Positions 22,349 to 30,316 of a stretch of DNA of 64,000 bases are shown in pieces. The notes under the pieces were generated by a model that saw nothing but the letters and a program-made list of their open reading frames with translations, searched no databases and was not told where the DNA came from. Within the stretch, counting starts at the first letter, position 1; every line of letters begins with the position of its first letter. The position numbers and the translations under genes were made by a program. This stretch comes from Thermodesulfobacteriota bacterium (lineage in GTDB: Bacteria > Desulfobacterota_D > UBA1144 > Nemesobacterales > UBA2774): positions 434,001 through 498,000 of the forward strand of contig JBFMCV010000001.1 of NCBI GenBank assembly GCA_040754335.1, written 5' to 3'.

Positions 22349-23781
22349 TCGCCTATTAACGACTGCATATCCAGCGGCTGCCCGTTGAGCGTTACCTGTC
22401 CCATATCGTAGCTTGCGTTGATCTCGTAATTGTCCGCGCTCTCCGTGATTATGCCCTGGTCCATGAGACCCTTGATCTCGTCTCCCATCTCTTCTTTGGC
22501 CATTCCGGCGATTTCATCGGGGGGCGGCACTTCGTCGTCTGCCTTTCTGAAATCGTCCGTTATCTCTTCCTTCTTGTAATCGGTAATTATGGTTTCGAGA
22601 AGCGATTTAGTCACTGCGACCCTGGCGTCGGCCTTGATCGCGGCGATCAGGAAGAGGGGGTTGGACGCGAGCTCCGGGTTGTCCATACCCGTCCCGTCGA
22701 CGGAAATCTTCAGGTGGCCGTCTATGCTCCCGTCGGCCGTCATGATGTTTAGTTTCGTGAGCTCGATCTCGGGCGATTTCTTTATTAGGCCGGGAACTAT
22801 CTTCATGAGCTCCGTCATGAATATCTGCCTCTGCTCCTCCGTTTGCGGGGCTTTCTGGTTGTTTTTGAGGAGCTCCTGGATTTTTATCCACGATTCCATG
22901 TCTATGTTCCTTATGGCGAGCTCGTAACCGCCGGGGCCGTATTTGCCGCCCCCCGCGTCGAGCTCCCTGAACCCGAGACTGTGCGTGCTGTTGAGGAGCC
23001 CTTCCGATTCGGTCGATGTGCCGGTTAGCTCTATGCCGGTTATGGAGAAATTATCGTACCCGCCGCTGCTCTCGTCCTTCGTCCGGATCGCTACCTCGGC
23101 GACCGTGAAGTTAATATCCCCGACCGGGTATTTATTCTCGGGCCCCACGTACTTTAGTCTGGAGTCCGCGGCGATGCCCGTTACGGATACGTCGCTCTCC
23201 TTGCCGGTAATATTGAGACCGGGCGATTTTAGCTCGGTGTCCACGTCCTTAAATTCGGGGCTGAACTTTACGTCGCCGGTCAATCCCTGCCATTTGAGCT
23301 TCTCCCCTTCTTCGCCTTGTTCCGATTCTATACCCGGCATCGTGATGTCGGTTATTCCTCCGCCGTCCATGGACAGCCTGGTCAGAAGACTCGCGGGCGG
23401 GAGCTTCTTGATGAAATTCGAGAACTCCGATTCGTCCGCCGGCACGAGGACGAGTTTTGAATCTATGACGGCCATGACCGGCGTGAGTCCCCCGAGCCCG
23501 CTCAATACCGCCTGTACGGGAAAGGGGCCGTGGTATATCGTATCGGTTTCCTCGAGCTTGATCAGTTCGGCGTCGCCGTTTTTGATAACGAAGGTGGTCT
23601 TTGCTCTGGAATTGAGCCACCCCTTCTCGTAGCTCTTTTCGACGATCGATACATTGCCCGTTCCGGAATACGTGTCGATTATATCGTTATAGACCTTCTC
23701 CGTCCGGATGCCGAACCAGTAAGGCAGTCCGAACAGGGCCAGGACCACTATGAGCACTATAACGATTATGACGCGGCGCAT
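22345..23781 (-). CDS. DUF945 (YdgA-like) family protein
   Basis: A 478-residue protein with one N-terminal membrane anchor (about 3-24) followed by the YdgA-like opening Gly-Ile-x-Thr-Glu. The rest is a long, probably periplasmic beta-rich domain with many Asp/Gly/Thr residues. DUF945 proteins have no established biochemical function; they resemble AsmA-like or lipid-related periplasmic proteins in general style. It lies downstream of the mla operon on the same strand but has its own clear promoter (23817-23846), so the association with lipid transport is only positional. GGGGGG precedes the ATG. Confidence 0.8.
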   Translation of the reverse strand: MRRVIIVIVLIVVLALFGLPYWFGIRTEKVYNDIIDTYSGTGNVSIVEKSYEKGWLNSRAKTTFVIKNGDAELIKLEETDTIYHGPFPVQAVLSGLGGLTPVMAVIDSKLVLVPADESEFSNFIKKLPPASLLTRLSMDGGGITDITMPGIESEQGEEGEKLKWQGLTGDVKFSPEFKDVDTELKSPGLNITGKESDVSVTGIAADSRLKYVGPENKYPVGDINFTVAEVAIRTKDESSGGYDNFSITGIELTGTSTESEGLLNSTHSLGFRELDAGGGKYGPGGYELAIRNIDMESWIKIQELLKNNQKAPQTEEQRQIFMTELMKIVPGLIKKSPEIELTKLNIMTADGSIDGHLKISVDGTGMDNPELASNPLFLIAAIKADARVAVTKSLLETIITDYKKEEITDDFRKADDEVPPPDEIAGMAKEEMGDEIKGLMDQGIITESADNYEINASYDMGQVTLNGQPLDMQSLIGD

Positions 23782-23816
23782 TATTACCCCCCACCGAATG
23801 TTTACAATGTCCCATT

Positions 23817-23846
23817 ATTATATTTCTTCCGGCATTAAAAAATCAA
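23817..23846 (-). promoter_or_regulatory. Promoter of the DUF945 gene
   Basis: On the minus strand TTGATT (23841-23846), 18 nt, TATAAT (23817-23822). The predicted leader is about 29 nt and contains a G-rich ribosome-binding site. Confidence 0.55.
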
Positions 23847-23861
23847 CACTGCTCTATAATT

Positions 23862-23887
23862 ATCAAAACCGCCGGATCCGCCGACGG
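23862..23887 (-). terminator. Weak candidate terminator of the mla operon
   Basis: Directly after the stop of the lipoprotein gene the minus strand has a GC-rich dyad centred on GGATCC, followed by TTTT. The stem has mismatches, so the call is tentative. Confidence 0.35.
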
Positions 23888-24517
23888 TCAGTTGACGGCG
23901 TTCTTCATGTCCGCGAGAAAGGCGTTCAATATTTCACCGAGCGCGGTATTCCAGCCCGTCATCAGATCGCCGGGCGTCTTCGAGGGGATCGGTATCTCGC
24001 TAGTGTAGGAGTTGGCGAATACTATCCCGGTATTGTCGTCATAGGTATCGTCGGTCGTGTATTTCAGGAGCAGGAACTGTATCTGCATCACGGCCTTGGG
24101 CGAGGACCTGTAATCGCCGTAGAGCTGGACGACGTTCGCCTCTATGAAATAGTTGGCGCCTGCCTGTGTGACGGTGCTCAGCACGTCCTGGAAAAGACCC
24201 GTATCCCCGAGCCAGCGTATCGTTATTTCGGTGAGCATGGCGCCGGGCGGTCTGAAGAACTGGTTGTAGAAGTCGGATTCGTAGCTGAGCTCCCCCGTCC
24301 TGTATATGAACTCCTTGCCTTCGCTGCCCGGAGAGACGCTGAACCGGGAGACTTCGGCTATTGCCCCTTTTACAGGCGCGGGTTTTTGCGCCACAGGCGG
24401 GACTTCGAACATAAAGTACGACCTTTCCGGATAGCTTTTACTGAGGCCGGTGCATCCTGAGATAATGATCATTAATAATGCCAGTGAACATACTCCGGCG
24501 AAGTTATTTGATTTCAT
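23888..24517 (-). CDS. ABC-type transport auxiliary lipoprotein (PqiC/YmbA-like)
   Basis: A 209-residue lipoprotein with a signal peptide and lipobox Ile-Ser-Gly-Cys (Cys22). The mature domain carries the family pattern near 35-110: a Tyr-Phe-x-Phe-Glu strand, then a Tyr-Arg-x-Gly-Glu-Leu strand and an Asn-Gln-Phe-Phe-x-Pro segment. In the PqiABC/Mce systems such lipoproteins are attached to the outer membrane and work with the MCE protein. Here it overlaps the mlaD-like stop by 4 nt and is the last gene of the operon, which suggests it takes the outer-membrane end of the path. Confidence 0.82.
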   Translation of the reverse strand: MKSNNFAGVCSLALLMIIISGCTGLSKSYPERSYFMFEVPPVAQKPAPVKGAIAEVSRFSVSPGSEGKEFIYRTGELSYESDFYNQFFRPPGAMLTEITIRWLGDTGLFQDVLSTVTQAGANYFIEANVVQLYGDYRSSPKAVMQIQFLLLKYTTDDTYDDNTGIVFANSYTSEIPIPSKTPGDLMTGWNTALGEILNAFLADMKNAVN

Positions 24518-25464
24518 TCAGGTTTCTCCTCCTCTTCGATGTGCGGCGGCGGGTTCCCGAAAAGGACCCATGACGGATACTTCTTCATCGTCTCCAACAG
24601 CTCCCTCAGGTCTTCCGAAATGCGCTCGATATTCTCAAGTGTCAATTTCACGCTGTGCTCCCGGCTCGAAAGCAGGCGGTCGGTCCGGTTGAGCGTGTTT
24701 TTGAGGTCGGAGGTAATGGCTGTGATATTGGTGATCGTTTCCTTCGTGTCCTTGCTTTTCAGTATCGAATTCAGCTCCGTGGTCGCGCCGTTGAGGCTCT
24801 CGATGAGCTTGCTCAGGTCCTTGCTCAATTCTCCTACCTTCGCGTCTTCTACAGCCTTGTTCAGGGATACGACCAGTTTTTCTATTTCGTCGGAGATCTC
24901 TTTAAAGTCGATGTTGTCTATGCTTTCCGAGAGGTCTTCGATCGTCTCCGTGATCTGCGTGATCGTCCCCGGCGCGGACGGTACATACATATATTCCGGC
25001 TTCCACTCGTGATCGAGAGGCGGGTAGCGGTCGGGATCGAGGTATACGGCGTTAAGGAACGCGACACCCGTAATACCCTGGGAGGCGAGCTGGAGCCTGA
25101 GCCCCTGTTTTATCATATTCTGAAAACCCTCTTTCCTCTCTTTATCGGTTTCATAGAGTTGTCTCCTGCCCTTTCCCGCTACCTTGTTGCCGTATATCTC
25201 CGCCCTTACGAGCACGTATTGTCTGTGTGTCTTATACTCGTTGAAAACGAAACCGATGTAGCTGACGTTCCCGATCTGCACGCCCTGGAACTGCAGCGCC
25301 GACCCCACGGACAAGCCCTGGACCGACTGGTCGAAGTAGGTTTCGATCGTGACCTTCTTCTCGAAAAACTTCGCGCCGCCGAAAAATATTATCCCCCCCG
25401 CGAGTATAAGGAGCGCCAGTATAACGAATAGTCCTATCTTGAAAAAATTTGGTTTCTGGCTCAT
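24514..25464 (-). CDS. mlaD: MCE-domain protein, MlaD-like, of a lipid ABC transporter
   Basis: A 316-residue protein with an N-terminal membrane helix (about 7-30), one MCE domain (about 37-120, containing VGSALQFQGVQIGNV), and a long helical C-terminal part (about 170-300) predicted to form a coiled coil. E. coli MlaD is shorter (183); the extended helical tail recalls PqiB/LetB-like or chloroplast TGD2-like needles that may bridge part of the periplasm. It forms the periplasmic substrate channel with the MlaE permease and MlaF ATPase encoded immediately upstream (23 bp after mlaF). Confidence 0.88.
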   Translation of the reverse strand: MSQKPNFFKIGLFVILALLILAGGIIFFGGAKFFEKKVTIETYFDQSVQGLSVGSALQFQGVQIGNVSYIGFVFNEYKTHRQYVLVRAEIYGNKVAGKGRRQLYETDKERKEGFQNMIKQGLRLQLASQGITGVAFLNAVYLDPDRYPPLDHEWKPEYMYVPSAPGTITQITETIEDLSESIDNIDFKEISDEIEKLVVSLNKAVEDAKVGELSKDLSKLIESLNGATTELNSILKSKDTKETITNITAITSDLKNTLNRTDRLLSSREHSVKLTLENIERISEDLRELLETMKKYPSWVLFGNPPPHIEEEEKPE

Positions 25465-25487
25465 ATTATTTTTCCCCGCCTCTGATT

Positions 25488-26261
25488 TTAAGTTCCGAGC
25501 TGCTCATCGGTCTGCCTCCTGAAGAATTTTTGAACGACCGGGATCGTCGAATGGTCCCTCAGATACTCCGGATTCCCTGCAGCGATTATGTTCTTGGTGC
25601 TCTTGTCGAGCATGATGACCCTGTCGGCGATCGTATAAATACTGTTGAGCTCGTGCGTGACTACGACGAACGTGACACCGAGGCTCCTCGAGAGCTGGAT
25701 GATGAGCTGGTCGAGCTCGGCCGAGGTGATGGGGTCGAGGCCCGCCGATGGCTCGTCGAGGAAGAGCACCTCCGGGTCGAGAGCCATCGCCCTCGCGAGC
25801 GCCGCCCTCTTAATCATACCGCCGCTGAGCTCGGAAGGCATCTTCTGCTCAGAGCCGTCCAGTCCAACGAGCTCGAGCTTCATCCTGCCTATGAGGTGTC
25901 TTGCGTCCATGTTGAGGTCCGTGTACTCCTCGAGAGGAAGCATCACGTTCTCGAGCACCGTCATCGAGCCGAACAGGGCTCCGAGCTGGTAGGCGACCCC
26001 TATCTTTTTCAAAATATCTATCCTGTCCTGCCCTTCGGCTTTCGTGATGTCCTCGTCTTTTATTATTATTTTCCCGCCCGCGGGTTTGTAGAGTCCTATC
26101 ATGTGTTTAAGGAGCGTGCTCTTTCCGCAGCCCGAGCCCCCGAGTATTACGAATATCTCGCCCTTGTATACTTCGAACGAAATATCGTCGATGATCACGT
26201 TGTCCCCGTATTTCGCCGTAAAATTCCTGACCTCTATTATTGCTTCTCTGCCTTCGCTCAT
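25488..26261 (-). CDS. mlaF: ABC transporter ATP-binding protein, MlaF-like
   Basis: A 257-residue ATPase with Walker A GGSGCGKST at 41-49, signature LSGGM at 145-149 and Walker B LFLDE at 166-170. The LSGGM form of the signature and the following KRAALARA are typical of MlaF/Mkl. It powers phospholipid movement between inner membrane and periplasm. The gene starts 1 bp after the permease stop and is followed by the MCE gene, so translation is likely coupled. Confidence 0.93.
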   Translation of the reverse strand: MSEGREAIIEVRNFTAKYGDNVIIDDISFEVYKGEIFVILGGSGCGKSTLLKHMIGLYKPAGGKIIIKDEDITKAEGQDRIDILKKIGVAYQLGALFGSMTVLENVMLPLEEYTDLNMDARHLIGRMKLELVGLDGSEQKMPSELSGGMIKRAALARAMALDPEVLFLDEPSAGLDPITSAELDQLIIQLSRSLGVTFVVVTHELNSIYTIADRVIMLDKSTKNIIAAGNPEYLRDHSTIPVVQKFFRRQTDEQLGT

Positions 26262-26262
26262 C

Positions 26263-27411
26263 TCAGATCCCGAGTATGTAATATATCACTCCGAATATAC
26301 CGTCGACGACGATCATAAGTATAATCCCCGTGACGACCGCGGTCGTCGCCGCATCTCCTACCGCAGACGGGCCTCTCGAAGCCCTCATGCCCGAGAGGCA
26401 GCCCACGCCGGCTATCAGCACCGCGAAAAAGAGGGTCTTGAACAGTCCCGCGAGAAGCATAGTGTACGTCCCCGAAGCCGTTATCTGGTTTATATACGTC
26501 TGGACCGTGAACCCCATGGAGAGCATCACCACCAGGCCCCCTAGTATGCCGAAGAGGTTACCGAAGACGGTGAGCAGGGGTAGCATGAAGAGGGCCGCAA
26601 TCACCTTGGGCACGACGAGGAAATTCACCGGGTCGAGACCCATCGTGTCGAGTGCGTCGAGCTCCTCGTTCACCTTCATGGTGCCGAGCTCGGCTGCGAA
26701 TGCGGAGCCGCTCCTGCCGTTCACGACGAAGGCGGTCATCAGCGGACCGAGCTCTTTAAAATAAGCGATGACTATGAGGTCGGCGACGAATATCTGTGCG
26801 CCGTACTGTTCCATCGGTATGGCGGACTGGAACGCGATTACGAGGCCGACAAGGAAATTCACGAGGGCGATGATGAAGAGGGAGTTCGCGCCGAACTTCT
26901 CGCACGTGACGAACACGTCCTTCCATCTGACCTTGAAAGGGTTTAACGCCGCAGTCAGCAGCCCTACCGTGACGCGGCCGGTAAAGTATATATGCACCCT
27001 GAACTCTTCGAGCACCGCCCACGATTTCTCGCCCAGCCTTTCGATGAGGTTCCCCGAAGGGGGTTTGCCGGCCCCTTCCGGTTTTGCGAGTACATCGGGT
27101 TTGAAGAGCCCGTAAAGTTTTTCTGTATCCGGGCTCAGCCCTCTCAGCTCGAAGCCTCCCCCTTTCTTCTCCTGCGTCAGCTTGAGCTCGATGAGGAGGG
27201 CTATGCCGGAGGCGTCGCAGTATTCGATCCCCTCTCCGTCCACGATAAGCTTCCGGGGGCTCGATTTCTTCAGCTCGCTCTCGGCATCCTGCCATATTTT
27301 CCCCGTCGTGTAGGCGTCGAGCCGTCCCTTTATTTTCAGCACGAGGGTGTCGTCCCTTTCTTTTGATGCCTCGACCGAGGGTGGGGAGAACGCGGGGCCG
27401 TTATATTTCAT
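26263..27411 (-). CDS. mlaE: MlaE-type permease with fused N-terminal STAS domain
   Basis: A 382-residue inner-membrane permease from the ATG at 27411. Residues about 20-110 form a STAS domain (strand-rich with Cys-Asp-Ala-Ser-Gly-Ile-Ala, equivalent to the MlaB subunit). After a linker and an amphipathic helix come five to six membrane segments of the MlaE/YrbE domain, with the conserved GRSGSAFAAELGTM and LDALDTMGLDP stretches. In E. coli MlaB and MlaE are separate; here they are one chain. An open frame extends to 27483, but the extra 24 residues look unlike the family. First gene of the mlaE-mlaF-mlaD-lipoprotein operon. No mlaC or mlaA is present. Confidence 0.9.
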   Translation of the reverse strand: MKYNGPAFSPPSVEASKERDDTLVLKIKGRLDAYTTGKIWQDAESELKKSSPRKLIVDGEGIEYCDASGIALLIELKLTQEKKGGGFELRGLSPDTEKLYGLFKPDVLAKPEGAGKPPSGNLIERLGEKSWAVLEEFRVHIYFTGRVTVGLLTAALNPFKVRWKDVFVTCEKFGANSLFIIALVNFLVGLVIAFQSAIPMEQYGAQIFVADLIVIAYFKELGPLMTAFVVNGRSGSAFAAELGTMKVNEELDALDTMGLDPVNFLVVPKVIAALFMLPLLTVFGNLFGILGGLVVMLSMGFTVQTYINQITASGTYTMLLAGLFKTLFFAVLIAGVGCLSGMRASRGPSAVGDAATTAVVTGIILMIVVDGIFGVIYYILGI

Positions 27412-27458
27412 ATTGTTATCGGCGGGTATTCGAGTACCGATAATATGACACCAAAACG

Positions 27459-27488
27459 TTGGATTAACAAGTGAGATTAACATAGAAT
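27459..27488 (+). promoter_or_regulatory. Possible promoter of the 27506 membrane-protein gene
   Basis: TTGGAT (27459-27464), 18 nt, TAGAAT (27483-27488). Both hexamers are imperfect. The predicted leader is about 11 nt, without Shine-Dalgarno. Confidence 0.3.
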
Positions 27489-27505
27489 AAACAATAAAGA
27501 CGGAT

Positions 27506-28597
27506 ATGAAAGGAAATCCACCGTTTGTCAGGAACCTGGACGCGATCTCTTACGCCGAAGTCTTTATTATCTGCGCGGTCTCCGCTATTCTGACCATCAG
27601 GCTGTTCCTGCACATAACCGGATACCCTCAGATCGGGAACAGCACGCTCCATGTCGCGCACATGCTCTGGGGCGGGCTGCTGATGCTCGTGTCGATAGTC
27701 ATGCTGATAGCGTTTATCGGGAGGCGGAGCGAGCTCTGGGCGGCGGTCCTCGGCGGGGCGGGGTTCGGCACGTTCATTGACGAGGTCGGGAAGTTCATCA
27801 CCAGGGACAACGACTATTTCTTCGAGCCCTCGGTCGCTATCATGTACATCGTGTTCGTCCTGATCGTCATCTCACTCCAGATGATAAAGTCCGGCTGGAC
27901 GTTCACGAAAAGAGAATACCTTATAAACGCGCTCAGGGGTCTCGAGGAAGCTGCGCTCCGGGACCTCGACGAAGACGAGAAAAAGAAGGTCCTCGGGTAT
28001 TTGGCGAAAAGCGATCCGGATAACCCTCTCACCTCTCCTGTAAGGAATCTTATTATGGGTACGACCCCTCTTCCCGCGCCGGAGCCGGGGATATACGAGA
28101 GAGCAAAGTCCGGGTTCCGGAAACTCTACGAGAGGATTGCCGGAACCCGTTATTTCAGGGCGGGCATAACCGTCTTCTTCCTCCTCCAGCTCTTCGTGAC
28201 TCTTGCTTACGTGGCGGTCATCACGCTCTTTATCGGGTTCGGGAAAGAGAGGCTCCTGAACGTACGCGCGCTCGAGAATATTACCGTCACTCTCGGAGAC
28301 CTTACGTTCGTCGACAAGGCCCGAATATTCTCGTCCCTGCTTTCGGGCGTCTTCGTTTTCCTCGGCGTTTACTACTTGAGGAAATCGCGTCTGCTCGCTT
28401 ACCGCATGTTCGAGTGGTCGGTGCTCGTCTCCATTCTCCTTACATACGTGTTCGTATTCTACAAGGAGCAGTTCGCGGCTCTCGCAGGACTCACATTAAA
28501 CGTGCTGATACTGATAGGGCTCAGGATAATGATAAGGCGGGAGCAGGCGGACGCGGTGACGAGAGAGGTGGCCCGGAGCTTCGGCGGTTTCAATTAA
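27506..28597 (+). CDS. Polytopic membrane protein, unknown function
   Basis: A 363-residue protein with about eight hydrophobic segments: four in the N-terminal 135 residues and four after residue 215, separated by a cytosolic helical region of about 80 residues. The segment Gly-Thr-Phe-Ile-Asp-Glu-Val-Gly-Lys-Phe-Ile-Thr followed by Asn-Asp-Tyr-Phe-Phe is highly specific and lies at the end of the third helix; its acidic and lysine residues inside or next to the membrane suggest a functional site. I do not recognise a named family. It shares the four bases TTAA with the cdsA stop on the other strand. Confidence 0.72.
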   Translation: MKGNPPFVRNLDAISYAEVFIICAVSAILTIRLFLHITGYPQIGNSTLHVAHMLWGGLLMLVSIVMLIAFIGRRSELWAAVLGGAGFGTFIDEVGKFITRDNDYFFEPSVAIMYIVFVLIVISLQMIKSGWTFTKREYLINALRGLEEAALRDLDEDEKKKVLGYLAKSDPDNPLTSPVRNLIMGTTPLPAPEPGIYERAKSGFRKLYERIAGTRYFRAGITVFFLLQLFVTLAYVAVITLFIGFGKERLLNVRALENITVTLGDLTFVDKARIFSSLLSGVFVFLGVYYLRKSRLLAYRMFEWSVLVSILLTYVFVFYKEQFAALAGLTLNVLILIGLRIMIRREQADAVTREVARSFGGFN

Positions 28598-29463
28598 CCG
28601 TGTATGGCGCCGCCAGTTATGTAATAAATGAGGACGAAATAATACGATACAGGGAACACGAAGATAAGGCTGTCGAACCTGTCGAGCACACCGCCGTGGC
28701 CGGGGACTATGCCGCCCGTGTCCTTGATGCCCGCCCCCCTCTTGATCGCCGATTCCACGAGGTCCCCGAACACCGCCGAGACCGCTATGATTATGGATAG
28801 GAATATAGTCCAGTCGGAATTGAGAGGGGAGCCGAACCCGTAATTCACTATTATTCCGGTCAGTATGCAGGCTATGATACCGCCTATCGTGCCTTCTACG
28901 GTCTTCCCGGGGCTGATTTCAGGCGCGAGCTTTCTCTTTCCCAGCCTGAGCCCGGTGAAATAGGCGCCCGTGTCGTTAAGGAACGTGCACGCGACTGTGA
29001 AGAATATATAGAAGAAACCGGGGTCCTTGAGTCCCTGCCCGTTTAAGGCGAACTCCCTGATTGCCTCTATATCGCCTATGTTTCGGAGAAGAACGGCGTG
29101 GCCGAGGAGCCAGCCGATATAAACGATGCCGAAGAGCGTGACGCCGGCCCTCAAAACGGTGCCCCCTTCCCTCAGCTTCCACAGCTCGAACACGAGGACG
29201 AGCACTACAGCGCCCGTGAATGTCATCATGAAATAGAAATAGCCCATGTACGCGGAGAGGGCGAGGAGGAGGGAGAAGGCGATCCCCGATATCTTTTCGT
29301 CGGGGAAGTTCTTTGAGCGCAGGAGCTTCTGGAACTCCAGCTGGCCGACGAGTATAAGGGCCATGATGAAGAGGAGGTACACGACGCCCCCGATGCGGAA
29401 TATCGCATACAGGATCGGCACCGCTACGGCGGCCGTAAGTATCCTCTGCCAGAAGTTGCTCAT
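28594..29463 (-). CDS. cdsA: Phosphatidate cytidylyltransferase
   Basis: A 289-residue integral membrane enzyme that makes CDP-diacylglycerol from phosphatidate and CTP. Several hydrophobic helices are present, and the C-terminal signature Gly-Asp-Leu-x-Glu-Ser-x2-Lys-Arg then Lys-Asp-x-Gly then His-Gly-Gly-x-Leu-Asp-Arg-Asp/Phe-Asp is clear. SPGKTVEG precedes it. The frame continues upstream to 29622, but the true family N-terminus starts at the ATG at 29463, and the extension overlaps the neighbouring gene. The usual partners (uppS, dxr, rseP, frr) are not adjacent, which is uncommon for cdsA. Confidence 0.92.
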   Translation of the reverse strand: MSNFWQRILTAAVAVPILYAIFRIGGVVYLLFIMALILVGQLEFQKLLRSKNFPDEKISGIAFSLLLALSAYMGYFYFMMTFTGAVVLVLVFELWKLREGGTVLRAGVTLFGIVYIGWLLGHAVLLRNIGDIEAIREFALNGQGLKDPGFFYIFFTVACTFLNDTGAYFTGLRLGKRKLAPEISPGKTVEGTIGGIIACILTGIIVNYGFGSPLNSDWTIFLSIIIAVSAVFGDLVESAIKRGAGIKDTGGIVPGHGGVLDRFDSLIFVFPVSYYFVLIYYITGGAIHG

Positions 29464-29572
29464 GTTATTCAAGTAGATATACTTTCCATGACTTGCGAAA
29501 TAATGCAACTGAATTCTACATCCGATGAACGCTCCTCTGATAGAGCCTTTGTATAGTCCCTCCGGTGAGCCT

Positions 29573-30289
29573 ATGAGGGTCGCGGTTTTCCTCTCGGGAT
29601 CGGGGACGAATTTCACGGCCATATACGAAGAGGGGAAGAGGCTCGCAGGTATAGGCGGGAAACCCTATGCGGCGATCGCAGCGGTATTCACGAACGTCCC
29701 CGGCTGCAAGGGGGCTCTGAAGGCGGCCGGGCTCGGTATCCCCGTCCTCGCCCTCAGCTCGAAGCTCTTTTTCTCCTCCCTCGGAAGGGACCCCGACGAT
29801 AAGGAAGGAAGGGATTATTACGATGCCGCCGCACTCGCCATGCTCGAGGGAATATGCAAACCCGACCTCATAGTGCTTGCGGGCTACAGGCGGAGGCTCG
29901 GCGGCATGTTTCTGAGCAGATACAGAAACCGCGTCGTGAACCTCTATCCAGGGGATATAACCAAGGGCTATCTCATAAGGGGTGTGGACGCTTCGGTCCA
30001 GGCCATACGCGCGGGCGAGAGCTCGATAAAGTGCACTGTCTACCTCGAAAGGGAGCACGAGAGGTTCGGCCCGGCTCTAGTCCAGTCGGAACGCATATCA
30101 CTCGCCGGCTATAAGGAAGAGGACGCGGAGACCCTGAACGAGCTCATACGCTCGCAGGGGGAGTGGCGCATATACCCTTACGCCGTACATAACCTGATCG
30201 CCGGGGGAAGGCTAGGAATCGATGAGGACGACAACGTCTATCTCGACGGCAAGAGGCTCGGAAAGGAAGGTTATCAATTCAGGGAATGA
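29573..30289 (+). CDS. Formyltransferase-fold protein (PurN-like) with substituted catalytic residues
   Basis: A 238-residue protein from the ATG at 29573 (GGTGAG upstream); an ATG at 29525 would add 16 residues. The N-terminus VFLSGSGTNFTAI (5-17) is the phosphate-binding region of glycinamide ribonucleotide formyltransferase. By eye the catalytic Asn is kept (Asn123), but the E. coli PurN His108 position is Tyr125, the His137 position is Tyr157 and the Asp144 position is Arg164. It also has an inserted charged segment near 65-85. It therefore may not be a canonical PurN. No pur genes are adjacent. It may bind a phosphorylated sugar and act differently; that is inference. Confidence 0.72.
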   Translation: MRVAVFLSGSGTNFTAIYEEGKRLAGIGGKPYAAIAAVFTNVPGCKGALKAAGLGIPVLALSSKLFFSSLGRDPDDKEGRDYYDAAALAMLEGICKPDLIVLAGYRRRLGGMFLSRYRNRVVNLYPGDITKGYLIRGVDASVQAIRAGESSIKCTVYLEREHERFGPALVQSERISLAGYKEEDAETLNELIRSQGEWRIYPYAVHNLIAGGRLGIDEDDNVYLDGKRLGKEGYQFRE

Positions 30290-30316
30290 TGCGGATTATC
30301 CGATTCACTATGCCGC

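Noticed and set aside
29464-29622. 53-residue N-terminal extension of cdsA
   Set aside because: It overlaps the divergent formyltransferase-like gene and is not family sequence; the ATG at 29463 fits CdsA.
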